This document shows, piece after piece, positions 17,481 through 28,677 of a stretch of DNA of 64,000 nt. The notes beneath the pieces were generated by a model. It was not told the origin of the DNA and ran no database searches. It saw only the letters and a program-made list of their open reading frames with translations. The stretch comes from Hyphomicrobiaceae bacterium (GTDB lineage: Bacteria > Pseudomonadota > Alphaproteobacteria > Rhizobiales > Aestuariivirgaceae). Each line of letters begins with the position of its first letter. The stretch's first letter is position 1. The translations under genes were made by a program, and so were the position numbers. The stretch spans positions 39,505 through 103,504 of the forward strand of contig OMIC01000029.1 in assembly GCA_900298995.1 (NCBI GenBank). The letters run 5' to 3'.

Positions 17481-17750
17481 ATGGTGAGCCTTTCCGCAGA
17501 CGACGACAGCTTCCGCCGCAAGCGCCTTCTTTGGCGCGCCACGCATCGCGGCATCAAGGAGATGGACCTCATCCTTGGCGGTTTCGTGACCCGCCATATC
17601 GATGCCTTCAGTCCGGGCGAGATCGACGATCTCGAGCGGATCATGGAGATACCGGATCAGGACATGCTCGCCTGGGCCACGCGGCAGACCGATATTCCAG
17701 AGGGGCAGGCCTCGCCGCTGCTCGTCCGCATTCTTGCCTCCGCGCCATGA
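17481..17750 (+). CDS. sdhE: Succinate dehydrogenase assembly factor 2 (FAD assembly factor SdhE)
   Basis: Small chaperone-like protein that promotes covalent flavinylation of the succinate dehydrogenase flavoprotein subunit. The 89 residues contain the RRKRLLWRATHRGIKEMDL signature with the RGxxE motif (R23-E27) needed for flavinylation. The ATG at 17481 is chosen from the conserved N-terminus; the frame is open earlier. Its stop overlaps the mfd start (ATGA), so the two are translationally coupled, an order seen in other alphaproteobacteria. Confidence 0.93.
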   Translation: MVSLSADDDSFRRKRLLWRATHRGIKEMDLILGGFVTRHIDAFSPGEIDDLERIMEIPDQDMLAWATRQTDIPEGQASPLLVRILASAP

Positions 17751-20700
17751 TTGACATCTCTCCGCTCCGGCCGCTGCTCGGGAGGCCTGGCCGCACCACG
17801 CTCTCGGGCGTGCCGGAAGGTCTGGACGCCATGCTGATCCCGGGGATCGCGCGGGCGGCTGAGAGGCGCGTGGTGGTGCATGTGGCGGTGGATGATCAGC
17901 GCGCCGCCACGCTGGCCGGCCAGGTGGCCTATTTTGCGCCCGAACTCGAGGTCCTGCGGTTTCCGGCCTGGGATTGCCTGCCCTACGACCGGGTTTCGCC
18001 GGTGGCGGACATACTGGCGCGGCGGCTGGCCACGCTGGCAAGGCTGCTCGAACCCGTATCAGCTCCTCTGGTCGTGATCACCACCGTGGCCGCCATGCTG
18101 CAGCGGGTGGTGCCCCGTGACATGATCGAGGGGCACAGTTTCAGGGCCCAGCCCGGAAGCCGCATCAACTCCGAGACGCTCGTCGGATTTCTCGCTAGCA
18201 ACGGCTTCTCGCGCACGGGCACCGTTGTCGACCCCGGCGACTTCGCAGTGCGCGGGGGCATCATCGACATATTTCCACCGGGCGCCGACGCACCCGTGAG
18301 ACTCGATTTTTTCGGCGATGCCCTGGAGTCGATCCGCAGTTTCGATCCCGAGTCGCAACGCACGACGGCCACACTCAGGCAATTCACACTGAACCCCGCG
18401 AGCGAGGTTCTGCTCGGCCCGCAATCGATCGGCCGGTTCCGGGTTGGCTACGCGGAAGCCTTCGGCGGCCTCGACATCCACGACCCGCTCTACGAGAGCA
18501 TCACCAATGGCCGCAAGTATCAGGGCATGGAGCACTGGCTGCCGCTGTTCCATGAGCGGCTCGCGCGACTGACGGACTACCTCGTCGACCCAGTCCTCAC
18601 GCTTGATCACGCCGTGGATCAGGCTGCAACGGCCCGTCACGAACAGGTTACGGAATTCTACACCGCCCGGCGCGAGGCCATCGACAGCAAGGAGAGCTAC
18701 GGTGCGGCGCCCTACAAGCCGGTGAAGCCCGAAACGCTCTACGTGACGGCGTCTGAATGGACGGAGTTGCAATCGACCGCCACCGTCTTTGCCTTTTCGC
18801 CCTTCGAGAACCCCGGCGGCGTGTCCTTCAGGGGACGGCGCGGGCGCAGCTTCGCTGCGGAGCGGGCCCAGCCCGGCGGCAACGTCTACGAGGCCGTCCG
18901 CGACCATGCCGCGACCATTCGCCGGAACGGACGTCGCGTGGCGGTGGCATCCTGGACGGAGGGCTCGCGCGAGCGGCTCGAGACGATCCTCAAGGACCAC
19001 GATCTTGCGCCGCTTGCCGCTGCGCGGGACTGGCCTGAGTTCCTGTCATGGGACAAGGCCATCGCCGGGCTTCTGGTGCTGGGCCTGGAGGATGGTTTCG
19101 AGACCGATGAGTTTGCCATCATCTCCGAACAGGACATTCTCGGCGACCGCATGGTGCGCCGCCGGCGCGCCAGCCGGAAGGCCTCGGATTTCATCAATGA
19201 ACTTTCCGCGCTGACGCCTGGCGATCTGGTTGTCCATGTCGATCATGGCATCGGCCGCTTCGAAGGCCTCAAGACCATCGAGGTGCAGGGCGCGCCGCAT
19301 GACTGCCTCTTCCTGTCCTATGCCGGGGGTGACAGGCTCTTCCTGCCGGTCGAGAACATCGAACTTCTCTCGCGCTATGGCTCGGAAGAGCAGGGCGTTC
19401 AGCTCGACAGGCTGGGCGGGGGTGCCTGGCAGGCCAAGAAGGCCAAGCTCAAGGAACGCATACTCCGCATCGCCGAGGGTCTCATCCGCACCGCGGCCGC
19501 CCGCGAACTGAAGGCGGGCGATGTTCTTCCGCCGCCCGAGGGCGCCTATGAGGAGTTCTGCGCACGCTTCCCCTATGAGGAAACCGAGGATCAGCTGGCG
19601 GCCATCGACGCGGTGATCGATGATTTTCAGAAGGGACGTCCCATGGACCGGCTGGTCTGTGGCGACGTCGGCTTCGGCAAGACGGAAGTGGCGCTGCGTG
19701 CCGCCTTCATTGCTGCCATGAACGGCAGGCAGGTGGCGGTGGTAGTGCCCACGACCCTGCTGTCACGGCAGCATTTCGCCACCTTCCAGTCACGCTTCAA
19801 GGGCCTTCCCGTGAATATCGCGCAGGCCTCGCGCATGGTGCCGCGCAAGGAGCTCGAGCGGGTTCGCGCCGGACTTGTGGCGGGCGACATCGACATTGTG
19901 GTCGGAACGCACGCGCTTCTGGCCGGCTCGATCGCCTTCCGGGACCTCGGACTTCTCATCATCGACGAGGAGCAGCATTTCGGTGTCAAGCACAAGGAGC
20001 GTCTCAAGGAGCTGCGCACCAACGTCCATGTTCTCACTCTGACGGCGACGCCCATCCCGCGCACGCTGCAACTGGCGCTGTCCGGCGTTCGCGAGCTGTC
20101 GCTCATCACCACGCCGCCGCTCGATCGGCTGGCCGTGCGAACCTATGTCACTCCTTTCGATGCCGTCATCATCCGGGAAAGCCTGCTGCGCGAGCACTAC
20201 AGAGGTGGTCAGAGCTTCTACGTGGTGCCGCGCGTCTCCGATCTCGAAGAAATTGCCGCCTTCCTCCGCGAGGCCATTCCGGAGGTGAAGTTCCGGATGG
20301 CCCATGGCCGCATGCCGCCGACAGAGCTCGAGGACATCATGACGGGCTTCTACGATCGTGCCTTTGATGTTCTGCTGTCCACCACCATTGTCGAGTCTGG
20401 CCTCGACATCGCGACCGCCAACACCCTCATCATCCATCGCGCCGACATGTTTGGCCTGGCACAACTCTACCAGCTGCGCGGGCGCGTGGGGCGCTCGAAG
20501 CAGCGCGCCTATGCAATCCTGACAACTGCAGCCAATGCCGCCCTGACGCCCGCTGCCGAGAAGCGCCTCAAGGTGCTGCAATCGCTCGACTCGCTCGGGG
20601 CGGGCTTCTCGCTTGCCAGCCACGACCTTGATTTGCGCGGAGCCGGCAACCTTCTGGGTGACGAGCAATCCGGGCACATCAAGGAAGTTGGCTACGAACT

Positions 20701-21220
20701 CTATCAGCAGATGATCGAGGAGGCCGTCGCCAAGCTCCGGACCGGAGATGAAACGCTGGAATCCGATAGCCAGTGGTCGCCACAGATCAACATCGGAACC
20801 TCGGTTCTCATCCCCGAGAGTTATGTCGATGACCTGCAGGTGCGGCTCGGCCTCTACCGCCGACTGGCCGATCTTTCCGATCAGGGTGCGGTCGAGTCCT
20901 TTGGCGCTGAACTGCGAGACCGCTTCGGTCCGTTGCCGGAGGAGGTCAACCACCTGCTCGCCGTCATGGCCATCAAGCTTCTCTGCCGTGCGGCCAATGT
21001 CTCGAACCTCGATGCCGGGCCCAAGGGTGCGGTCATTGCCTTCCGCGGCGAGTCCTTCGCCAATCCGCCTGCGCTGATCTCATGGATCACCGGACAGGGC
21101 GTGCACGCCAAGCTGCGGCCCGACATGAAGCTTGTTGTCATGCGCGACTGGGACACGCCCGACAACCGGCTGAAGGGGACGCGGGCGCTGATGCAGGCGC
21201 TCGTGAAGCTCGCCGCCTGA
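17747..21220 (+). CDS. mfd: Transcription-repair coupling factor Mfd
   Basis: Translocase that removes RNA polymerase stalled at DNA lesions and recruits UvrA. The 1157-residue protein has the UvrB-homologous N-terminal modules (FPAWDCLPYDRVSP), an RNA polymerase interaction domain around GDLVVHVDHGIGRFEGL, Walker A in CGDVGFGKTEVALR, motif II DEEQHFGVKHKE, motif III TATPIPRTLQLAL, QLRGRVGRS, and the TRCF C-terminal domain. The frame continues open far upstream over antisense recG, but the ATG at 17747, overlapping the sdhE stop, gives the normal N-terminus and length. Confidence 0.97.
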   Translation: MIDISPLRPLLGRPGRTTLSGVPEGLDAMLIPGIARAAERRVVVHVAVDDQRAATLAGQVAYFAPELEVLRFPAWDCLPYDRVSPVADILARRLATLARLLEPVSAPLVVITTVAAMLQRVVPRDMIEGHSFRAQPGSRINSETLVGFLASNGFSRTGTVVDPGDFAVRGGIIDIFPPGADAPVRLDFFGDALESIRSFDPESQRTTATLRQFTLNPASEVLLGPQSIGRFRVGYAEAFGGLDIHDPLYESITNGRKYQGMEHWLPLFHERLARLTDYLVDPVLTLDHAVDQAATARHEQVTEFYTARREAIDSKESYGAAPYKPVKPETLYVTASEWTELQSTATVFAFSPFENPGGVSFRGRRGRSFAAERAQPGGNVYEAVRDHAATIRRNGRRVAVASWTEGSRERLETILKDHDLAPLAAARDWPEFLSWDKAIAGLLVLGLEDGFETDEFAIISEQDILGDRMVRRRRASRKASDFINELSALTPGDLVVHVDHGIGRFEGLKTIEVQGAPHDCLFLSYAGGDRLFLPVENIELLSRYGSEEQGVQLDRLGGGAWQAKKAKLKERILRIAEGLIRTAAARELKAGDVLPPPEGAYEEFCARFPYEETEDQLAAIDAVIDDFQKGRPMDRLVCGDVGFGKTEVALRAAFIAAMNGRQVAVVVPTTLLSRQHFATFQSRFKGLPVNIAQASRMVPRKELERVRAGLVAGDIDIVVGTHALLAGSIAFRDLGLLIIDEEQHFGVKHKERLKELRTNVHVLTLTATPIPRTLQLALSGVRELSLITTPPLDRLAVRTYVTPFDAVIIRESLLREHYRGGQSFYVVPRVSDLEEIAAFLREAIPEVKFRMAHGRMPPTELEDIMTGFYDRAFDVLLSTTIVESGLDIATANTLIIHRADMFGLAQLYQLRGRVGRSKQRAYAILTTAANAALTPAAEKRLKVLQSLDSLGAGFSLASHDLDLRGAGNLLGDEQSGHIKEVGYELYQQMIEEAVAKLRTGDETLESDSQWSPQINIGTSVLIPESYVDDLQVRLGLYRRLADLSDQGAVESFGAELRDRFGPLPEEVNHLLAVMAIKLLCRAANVSNLDAGPKGAVIAFRGESFANPPALISWITGQGVHAKLRPDMKLVVMRDWDTPDNRLKGTRALMQALVKLAA

Positions 21221-21232
21221 TTGCCGGCGCGG

Positions 21233-21886
21233 TCAGTGTTCTGCCGCCGTCACTCCGTCGATCCTGGCTGCCGCAATCACGGCCTGGGTCCGGCTTGATA
21301 CGCTCAGCTTCTGCAGGATGGCAGAAACATGGGCCTTGATCGTTGCCTCCGAGACATCGAGTTCATAGGCGATCTGCTTGTTGAGCAGGCCCTCCCTGAG
21401 CATCATCAGCACGCGGATCTGCTGCGCCGTCAGCGTCGCAATGCGGCGCGCGATGTCCTCGGCTTCTCGGTCGGCGGTCGCAGTCTCGGTGGCGCCTGCG
21501 GGAACCCACACGTCGCCCTTCAGCACTGCGGTCACGGCGGCGAGAATTGTCTCGATCCCCGATGTTTTTGGAATGAAACCGGAGGCATTGAGATTGAGGG
21601 CCTTGGCGAGCAATCCGGGATCATCCGCTGCAGTCACGATTGCGACCGGAACATTGGGATATTGTGCCCGCAGATAGATCAGCCCCGAAAGGCCCTGAAC
21701 GCCCGGCATGCGCAGATCGAGCAGGATCAGGTCGAAGTCATCCTCGCTGTCCAGTATGGCGGTGGCGGCGTCGAGCGAACCCGCCAGATGGACGCTGGCT
21801 CCTGCAATGCCACCGGTGATGGCCTGCCTGAGAGCCTCACGGAACAGCGGGTGGTCATCGACGATCAGGATCCGTGTCTCCGTCAT
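21233..21886 (-). CDS. LuxR/NarL-family response regulator
   Basis: Two-component response regulator with an N-terminal receiver domain (acidic D10, D11; phosphoacceptor D57 in LILLDLRMPG; conserved Lys in IPKTSG) and a C-terminal LuxR-type helix-turn-helix (LTAQQIRVLMMLREGLLNKQ, ATIKAHVSAILQKL). 217 residues. No histidine kinase gene is adjacent, so it is an orphan here. A GTG three codons earlier (21895) is an alternative start; the GGGAG upstream is two bases from that GTG and 11 from the ATG, and does not settle it. Convergent with mfd. The closest named relatives are AgmR-like regulators, but the target is unknown. Confidence 0.88.
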   Translation of the reverse strand: MTETRILIVDDHPLFREALRQAITGGIAGASVHLAGSLDAATAILDSEDDFDLILLDLRMPGVQGLSGLIYLRAQYPNVPVAIVTAADDPGLLAKALNLNASGFIPKTSGIETILAAVTAVLKGDVWVPAGATETATADREAEDIARRIATLTAQQIRVLMMLREGLLNKQIAYELDVSEATIKAHVSAILQKLSVSSRTQAVIAAARIDGVTAAEH

Positions 21887-21903
21887 CGTGCGCACTGCTC
21901 CCG

Positions 21904-22563
21904 TCAGCTTCCATCAGCCGTCAGCGTTGTGGCGCCCGGTGACTCGAGCAGCCGCTTGCGGTCGAGGAAAGTGCGCCGCATCCAAGGCACGTCGGGCGCC
22001 GCCCAGTTGGGTGAGAGCCCAACCACCATGTCGAAAAATGCAATGGCGTTGGCTGGGTTCTCCGCCACATTCTCGCGGAAGGAGTCCCAGAAGCGCGGGT
22101 CTTCGGCTATTCCCGCCGCCGCTGGTTCGGCATCGCCCATCTCGCCCAGAACGGCGGCGGCAACCGAAAGGCAGAAGCTCGTATAGGCATAACCCTCGGG
22201 CCAGCGCTTGAGGCGGTGGTCAAGGGTGGCGGGCAGGGCCGGAAGGCCCAGCGCATCCGGCACGATGGCAGTGATGGGACGGGCGGCGAGCAGCTCCTTC
22301 AGCATCATCCCGGCGGCGAAGATCGTGAAGTCCCGGCGGTCGACATCCGCCAGATGCTTGTTTTCGTCGAAGGCCTGACGCCAGCGGGAAAAGGCTTCGG
22401 CAAGTGCCGCATGGTCGACTTCCGCTGCCAGTCCTGTGCCTCGGAACAGAAGCTCGATGTTTTTCTCGAAACTCCACAGGATCGTCCGGAACCGGCGCGC
22501 CTCATGGCTGAGGTCGCCGACCTTTTCCACTTCCGGCTTGAGGGGCGTCAGCATGGGGCCCAT
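21904..22563 (-). CDS. Hypothetical protein of unknown function
   Basis: I do not recognise the family. The 219-residue protein looks cytoplasmic and mostly helical, with no signal peptide or membrane segment; it begins MGPMLTPLKPEVEKVGDLSH and contains a helix RFRTILWSFEKNIELLFRG. The frame is open to 22722, but GGCAGGG five bases before the ATG at 22563 supports this start. It lies 17 bases upstream of the response regulator on the same strand, so they may form an operon, and is divergent from the hydantoinase-type gene. Confidence 0.65.
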   Translation of the reverse strand: MGPMLTPLKPEVEKVGDLSHEARRFRTILWSFEKNIELLFRGTGLAAEVDHAALAEAFSRWRQAFDENKHLADVDRRDFTIFAAGMMLKELLAARPITAIVPDALGLPALPATLDHRLKRWPEGYAYTSFCLSVAAAVLGEMGDAEPAAAGIAEDPRFWDSFRENVAENPANAIAFFDMVVGLSPNWAAPDVPWMRRTFLDRKRLLESPGATTLTADGS

Positions 22564-22706
22564 TGTAACCCTGCCGCCGGGGCAATCAACCGGGAAAAGA
22601 GGCTGTTCCGTTCGCTCTGGAAGGTCCGGCGGGTCATGTCGCGAAACGGACGGAGATTGCCGGTGGCTTGTCAGCGGCGGTGGCCTCATGCTGTTGTTCT
22701 GGAACC

Positions 22707-24707
22707 ATGACATCACGGACATTTCTCATCGGCGTCGACACCGGCGGAACCTATACGGATGCCGCGGTGATCGAGGCCCAGGGCCACAGGGTTCTGGCCT
22801 CGGCCAAGGCGATCACCACCAAGGGCGATCTCGCAATCGGCGTCACCGGGGCGATCCGCGCGGCCGTGGCCAAGCTTCCCGAGGGTCTTCGCCCGCAGGA
22901 TATCTCGCTCGTGTCGGTTTCGACGACGCTCGCCACCAATGCCGTGGTCGAGGGCCATGGCAGTGCCGTGGGCGTCATACTCATCGGGTTTGATGAGGCG
23001 ATGGCCGAGCGCACAGGGATCGCCAGATCCTTCCCCGGTGTTCCGATTGCACGCATTGCAGGCGGCCATGACCACAATGGCGAGGAGGTCCGCCCGCTGG
23101 ATGTTGCCGCCCTTGGCGAGGCAATAGCCGCCATGCCCGTCGATGCCTTCGCGATCGCGGGGGCCTTCGCTGTGCGCAATCCCGCCCATGAACAAGCGGC
23201 GCGCGACCTCATCGCCCAGGTCACCGGCAAGCCCGCCACCTTGTCGACCGAGCTCACCTCGGCGCTTGACGCGCCGCGCCGCGCCCTGACAGCGGTTCTG
23301 AACGCGAGGCTCATCTCGCGCATTTCCATGCTGATCGGAGCCGTGCGCCGGTCCATGGCGGAACTGGACATCGAATGCCCGCTCATGATCGTCAAGGGTG
23401 ACGGCACGCTGGCCCTTGCCGAGCGGGTGGCGCTGCGGCCGATCGAGACGGTGCTCTCCGGGCCCGCAGCGAGCCTTGTCGGCGCCTCATGGCTGTGCGG
23501 CCGCAAGGACTTCATCATGTCCGACATGGGCGGCACCACGACCGATCTCGGCGTGTTGCTGAACGGGCGTCCGAAAGTGGCCGAGCAGGGGGCCGAGGTC
23601 GGCGGCTGGCGGACCATGGTGCGCGCCATCGATGTCCGGACTGTGGGACTGGGCGGTGACAGCGCTATTGCGATCGGCCTCAATGGCATCATCACGGTGG
23701 GGCCGGAGCGTGTGGCGCCCGTGGCGCTGCTGGCGGCGCGCTACCCCGAAGTCGTGGCCATGCTCGAAGCCGACCTCACCGATACCGAGGGTGGATCGCT
23801 CCACGGCAAATTCGTCCTGAGGCCCTTTGGTGCCGATCGTGCTGCCACGGCTGAACTGTCGGCGCGTGAAGCGGAGTTGCTGGCGATGGTCGATGATCGC
23901 CCCAGGCCCATCCGCAAACTGGCGGTGTCCTCGGCGGCACAGCGCGCGCTGGTCTCGCTGCGGCGGAAGGGTCTGGTGCAGACTGGCGGTTTCACTCCGT
24001 CTGACGCCGCCCATGTGCTCGGGCTGCAGGACAACTGGCCCGGCCCTGCCGCCGAGCTGGCGGCGCGCCTCATGGTGCGCTTCCGCGACATGAAGGCTGG
24101 CGATGCGGCGCGCGTCGAGGGCTTTTGCCGCGAGGTCTGGTCCGAGACGGTCCGGCGCACGGCCCACGTCATCCTGGAGACGGCCTTTGGCAAGAGCTTC
24201 GGCGAGCATGAACTGGTTGATGCGGTGAGTGCCGGACGCGGCGCGGTCGGCCTCGCCCGGGTGCAGATATCGCCATCCGTGCCGGTCGTCGCCGTGGGCG
24301 GACCGGTGCGGGTCTATTACGAGGAGGTGGCGCGGCGGCTGGCCTGCGAGGTCGTGTTCCCACCCTTCTTCGATGTCGCCAACGCGGTGGGTGCGGCGAC
24401 GGGCGTCGTCGCCCAGGCCGTGACGGTCACCGTGGAGGGCGACGGCAGCGGACTGTTCCGTGTCATGGGTCCGGCGGGAAGTTCCGCCTTCACCTCCGGC
24501 GTTGCCGCCCTCGCTGCCGCGGAAGTGGTGGCGCGCGAGGCAGCTCTTGCCGCCGCTGCCTCGCTTGGCGCCCATGATCCGCAGATTTCGGTCAGCGTCC
24601 GGAAGAGCCTCCTGCCCGATGCCGTGGACGAGAACGGTCTGCTCGAGGCGGTTGTGCGCGCCGAGGCCATCGGACGACCCGAGACGGCGGGCGACGCTCC
24701 GCTCTGA
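22707..24707 (+). CDS. Hydantoinase/oxoprolinase family protein (HyuA-like)
   Basis: A 666-residue protein of the ASKHA-fold hydantoinase A / 5-oxoprolinase family, which couples ATP hydrolysis to opening of lactam or hydantoin rings. The N-terminal phosphate-binding motif is GVDTGGTYTDA, and MSDMGGTTTDLGVLLNG is the second ATPase motif. GGAACC precedes the ATG at 22707. The usual partner hyuB is not adjacent, and the next gene is an unrelated terC, so substrate and partner are unknown. Methylhydantoinase, acetone carboxylase beta-like or oxoprolinase activities are alternatives. Confidence 0.82.
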   Translation: MTSRTFLIGVDTGGTYTDAAVIEAQGHRVLASAKAITTKGDLAIGVTGAIRAAVAKLPEGLRPQDISLVSVSTTLATNAVVEGHGSAVGVILIGFDEAMAERTGIARSFPGVPIARIAGGHDHNGEEVRPLDVAALGEAIAAMPVDAFAIAGAFAVRNPAHEQAARDLIAQVTGKPATLSTELTSALDAPRRALTAVLNARLISRISMLIGAVRRSMAELDIECPLMIVKGDGTLALAERVALRPIETVLSGPAASLVGASWLCGRKDFIMSDMGGTTTDLGVLLNGRPKVAEQGAEVGGWRTMVRAIDVRTVGLGGDSAIAIGLNGIITVGPERVAPVALLAARYPEVVAMLEADLTDTEGGSLHGKFVLRPFGADRAATAELSAREAELLAMVDDRPRPIRKLAVSSAAQRALVSLRRKGLVQTGGFTPSDAAHVLGLQDNWPGPAAELAARLMVRFRDMKAGDAARVEGFCREVWSETVRRTAHVILETAFGKSFGEHELVDAVSAGRGAVGLARVQISPSVPVVAVGGPVRVYYEEVARRLACEVVFPPFFDVANAVGAATGVVAQAVTVTVEGDGSGLFRVMGPAGSSAFTSGVAALAAAEVVAREAALAAAASLGAHDPQISVSVRKSLLPDAVDENGLLEAVVRAEAIGRPETAGDAPL

Positions 24708-24775
24708 CGGCGGGGTTGAAGCCCGCCCCGCTGCGCCTCATATTGCGCAGGGCAGGGTGAATCGGGGCGCGCATC

Positions 24776-25525
24776 ATGGACGGCTGGCAGCAGTATTTCT
24801 CTTTCATGGGGTCGGCCGAGGGCTGGATCGCCCTTGCCACGCTTGTCGCCATGGAGATCGTGCTCGGCATCGACAATCTGATCTTCATCTCGATCCTGTC
24901 GAACAAGCTCCCCGAGAAGGACCGCGCCCGCGCGCGCCGGCTTGGCATTGGCGCAGCACTTGTCATGCGGCTCCTGCTGCTCGCCACAGTATCCTGGATC
25001 GCGCAGCTGACCGCGCCGGTCTTCAGCATTGCCGGGAAGGACTTCTCCTGGCGTGACATCATTCTTCTGGCGGGCGGTCTGTTCCTCATGTGGAAGGCCA
25101 CCAAGGAGATTCACCACACCGTCGACCCCGATGACGGCAAGGAGAACATCGTCAGCCACGCTGCCAACATGACAGTGGGCGCCGCGATTTTCCAGATCCT
25201 GCTGCTCGATCTTGTGTTCTCTGTCGATTCGATCATCACGGCCGTGGGCATGACCGACCACATTGCCATCATGTACATCGCGGTCATTGCTGCCGTGACC
25301 GTCATGCTCCTGGCTGCCGACCCGCTGGCGCGCTTCATCCACGCCAATCCGACCATCGTCATGCTGGCGCTGGGCTTCCTGCTGATGATCGGCATGACGC
25401 TCATTGCCGAGGGCATGGGCTTCCACGTGCCCAAGGGCTATGTCTACGCCGCCATGGGCTTCTCGGCGCTGGTCGAACTGCTGAACATGATGGCGCGGCG
25501 TGCCAAGCGGCGGAAAACGGGGTAG
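24776..25525 (+). CDS. TerC family integral membrane protein
   Basis: A 249-residue polytopic membrane protein with the TerC signatures: acidic motif [15 protein letters not shown] in the second membrane segment and [16 protein letters not shown] in the middle, with a cytoplasmic [11 protein letters not shown] loop. TerC proteins are linked to metal-ion export, in several cases manganese, and to tellurite resistance. The protein ends with a basic tail. No tellurite or metal-regulator gene is nearby, and no yybP-ykoY-type element was recognised in the 68-base upstream gap. Confidence 0.9.
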   Translation: MDGWQQYFSFMGSAEGWIALATLVAMEIVLGIDNLIFISILSNKLPEKDRARARRLGIGAALVMRLLLLATVSWIAQLTAPVFSIAGKDFSWRDIILLAGGLFLMWKATKEIHHTVDPDDGKENIVSHAANMTVGAAIFQILLLDLVFSVDSIITAVGMTDHIAIMYIAVIAAVTVMLLAADPLARFIHANPTIVMLALGFLLMIGMTLIAEGMGFHVPKGYVYAAMGFSALVELLNMMARRAKRRKTG

Positions 25526-25605
25526 GATCGACCGAAACTTGCCCTTCCGTCACGGCTCGGCTACAAGCCCCGTCAGAAATCCAGCATTGCGCGAGACGAC
25601 ACACG

Positions 25606-27261
<1,656 letters not shown>

Positions 27262-27278
27262 CCCCAGCGAGGTGAGCC

Positions 27279-27893
27279 ATGATGATCTCCCGCCGACTGT
27301 TTCTCACCGGTATTGCCGCGATTGCCTCCGCCGTCCCCGCCGTGGCGCAGGACGCCACTGAAGAGGCCCTGCTCGCGCAGGAACCGTTTCCGGTCCGTGC
27401 TGCGGACGAGAACAAGATCGCCTACAAGTTTCGCCGGCGTGAAGTGGATTTCGAGACCGTGGAAGCGCCTGGAACGATCGTTGTCGAACCGAAGAAGCGC
27501 TTCCTCTATTTCATTCTCGGCGGTGGGAAAGCCATTCGTTATGGTGCCGCCGTCGGCAAGGCCGGCCGCACCTGGTCCGGCACTGCCACCATCGGTCGCA
27601 TGGAGAAATGGCCCACCTGGACCCCGACGCCCGAGCACCTGGCCGAGTTCCCGAAACTTGTGAAGTGGCAGAACGGCGGCATGCCCGGAGGCCCCGAAAA
27701 TCCGATGGGTGCACGCGCTCTCTATCTCTATCAGGGCGATGTCGACACCATCTACCGCATCCACGGCACGCATGACCCGAAGCTGATTGGGCTCAAGAAG
27801 ACGGCGGGCTGCGTGAGCCTGCTGAATTTCGACATCATCGACCTCTACAACCGCGTGCAACTGGGCACCAAGGTTGTGGTGCTGGACTATTGA
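27279..27893 (+). CDS. L,D-transpeptidase (YkuD domain) with variant active-site motif
   Basis: Periplasmic cysteine enzyme that makes 3-3 peptidoglycan cross-links or attaches proteins to peptidoglycan. The 204-residue protein begins with a twin-arginine-like leader (SRRLFLTG, cleavage near AVAQ) and carries the YkuD domain at the C-terminal half, with H162 in IHGTH and the catalytic C178 in KKTAGCVSLLN. The usual motif is SxGCxR; here Thr replaces Ser and Ser replaces the conserved Arg. The domain is otherwise intact, so activity is likely but specificity may differ. Its TGA overlaps the start of the next gene. Confidence 0.88.
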   Translation: MMISRRLFLTGIAAIASAVPAVAQDATEEALLAQEPFPVRAADENKIAYKFRRREVDFETVEAPGTIVVEPKKRFLYFILGGGKAIRYGAAVGKAGRTWSGTATIGRMEKWPTWTPTPEHLAEFPKLVKWQNGGMPGGPENPMGARALYLYQGDVDTIYRIHGTHDPKLIGLKKTAGCVSLLNFDIIDLYNRVQLGTKVVVLDY

Positions 27894-28663
27894 GTGATTG
27901 GCAGCCCGCCGACTATCTGACATTTTCCGAGTCGCGGCTCAGACCTGCGCACGATCTTCTGGCTCAGGTTCCATTTCAATCGGCGCGGCTGGTCTATGAT
28001 CTGGGGTGTGGACCGGGCAATTCGACAGCGCTTCTGGTTCAGCGGTTTCCCGGCGCTGATGTTGTGGGTATCGACAGCTCTCCGGCAATGCGTGAGGCCG
28101 CGCGAAAGGCCTGCCCGCAGGCTCGGTACGAGGACGGCGATCTGACCCGCTGGCTGCCGGATGACCGGCCCGATCTTGTTTTTTCAAATGCTGCCTTTCA
28201 GTGGGTGTCCGGCCACCTGGATGTGCTCGAACGGCTCGCGGAGAGGCTTCCGGCACAGGGTGTTCTCGCCGTGCAGATGCCGGACAATCTGGCTGAGCCG
28301 AGCCACGCGCTGATGCAGGAGGTGGCCATGCAGGGGACGTGGTCGCAGACACTCGCTGGATCCGCCGCTGCCCGGCAGGAGCTGCCCCCGGTTTCCGGCT
28401 ATTACGCCCGCCTGAAAGCTTACTTTTCTCGGCTCGACATCTGGCACACGATTTATAATCATCCGCTTCAGGGCGTGGATGGTATCGTGGCGTGGTTTTC
28501 GACCACCGGACTCAGGCCCTATCTCGATCCGCTGACGGCAGGGGAACGGCACGCCTTCATCGCGCGCTATCGCGAGAAGCTGGCGCAGGCCTATCCGGCA
28601 CTGCCGGATGGAAAAGTGCTGCTGCGCTTTCCGCGCCTCTTCATTCTCGGCGTCCGGGCATAG
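27890..28663 (+). CDS. tam: Trans-aconitate 2-methyltransferase-like SAM methyltransferase
   Basis: Class I SAM-dependent methyltransferase. SAM-binding motif I is YDLGCGPGNST (about residues 36-46) and the acidic ribose-binding residue lies in VVGIDSSPAM. The overall pattern, including FSNAAFQWVSGHLDVLERL and the C-terminal FPRLFILGVR, fits Tam, which methylates trans-aconitate arising from TCA cycle side reactions. Translation probably starts at TTG (27890) overlapping the preceding TGA. 257 residues, normal for the family. Confidence 0.82.
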   Translation: MSDWQPADYLTFSESRLRPAHDLLAQVPFQSARLVYDLGCGPGNSTALLVQRFPGADVVGIDSSPAMREAARKACPQARYEDGDLTRWLPDDRPDLVFSNAAFQWVSGHLDVLERLAERLPAQGVLAVQMPDNLAEPSHALMQEVAMQGTWSQTLAGSAAARQELPPVSGYYARLKAYFSRLDIWHTIYNHPLQGVDGIVAWFSTTGLRPYLDPLTAGERHAFIARYREKLAQAYPALPDGKVLLRFPRLFILGVRA

Positions 28664-28677
28664 TCGCCCCGGCGCGG

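Noticed and set aside
15674..17746. About 690 codons stay open upstream of mfd in the same frame, antisense to recG.
   Set aside because: The recG strand has all helicase motifs, and the Mfd family N-terminus begins at 17747. The open antisense frame reflects high GC codon bias.
24708..24740. GCGGG...CCCGC hairpin after the hydantoinase-type gene as a terminator.
   Set aside because: Stem is only five pairs, has no T-run and is expected by chance at this GC content.
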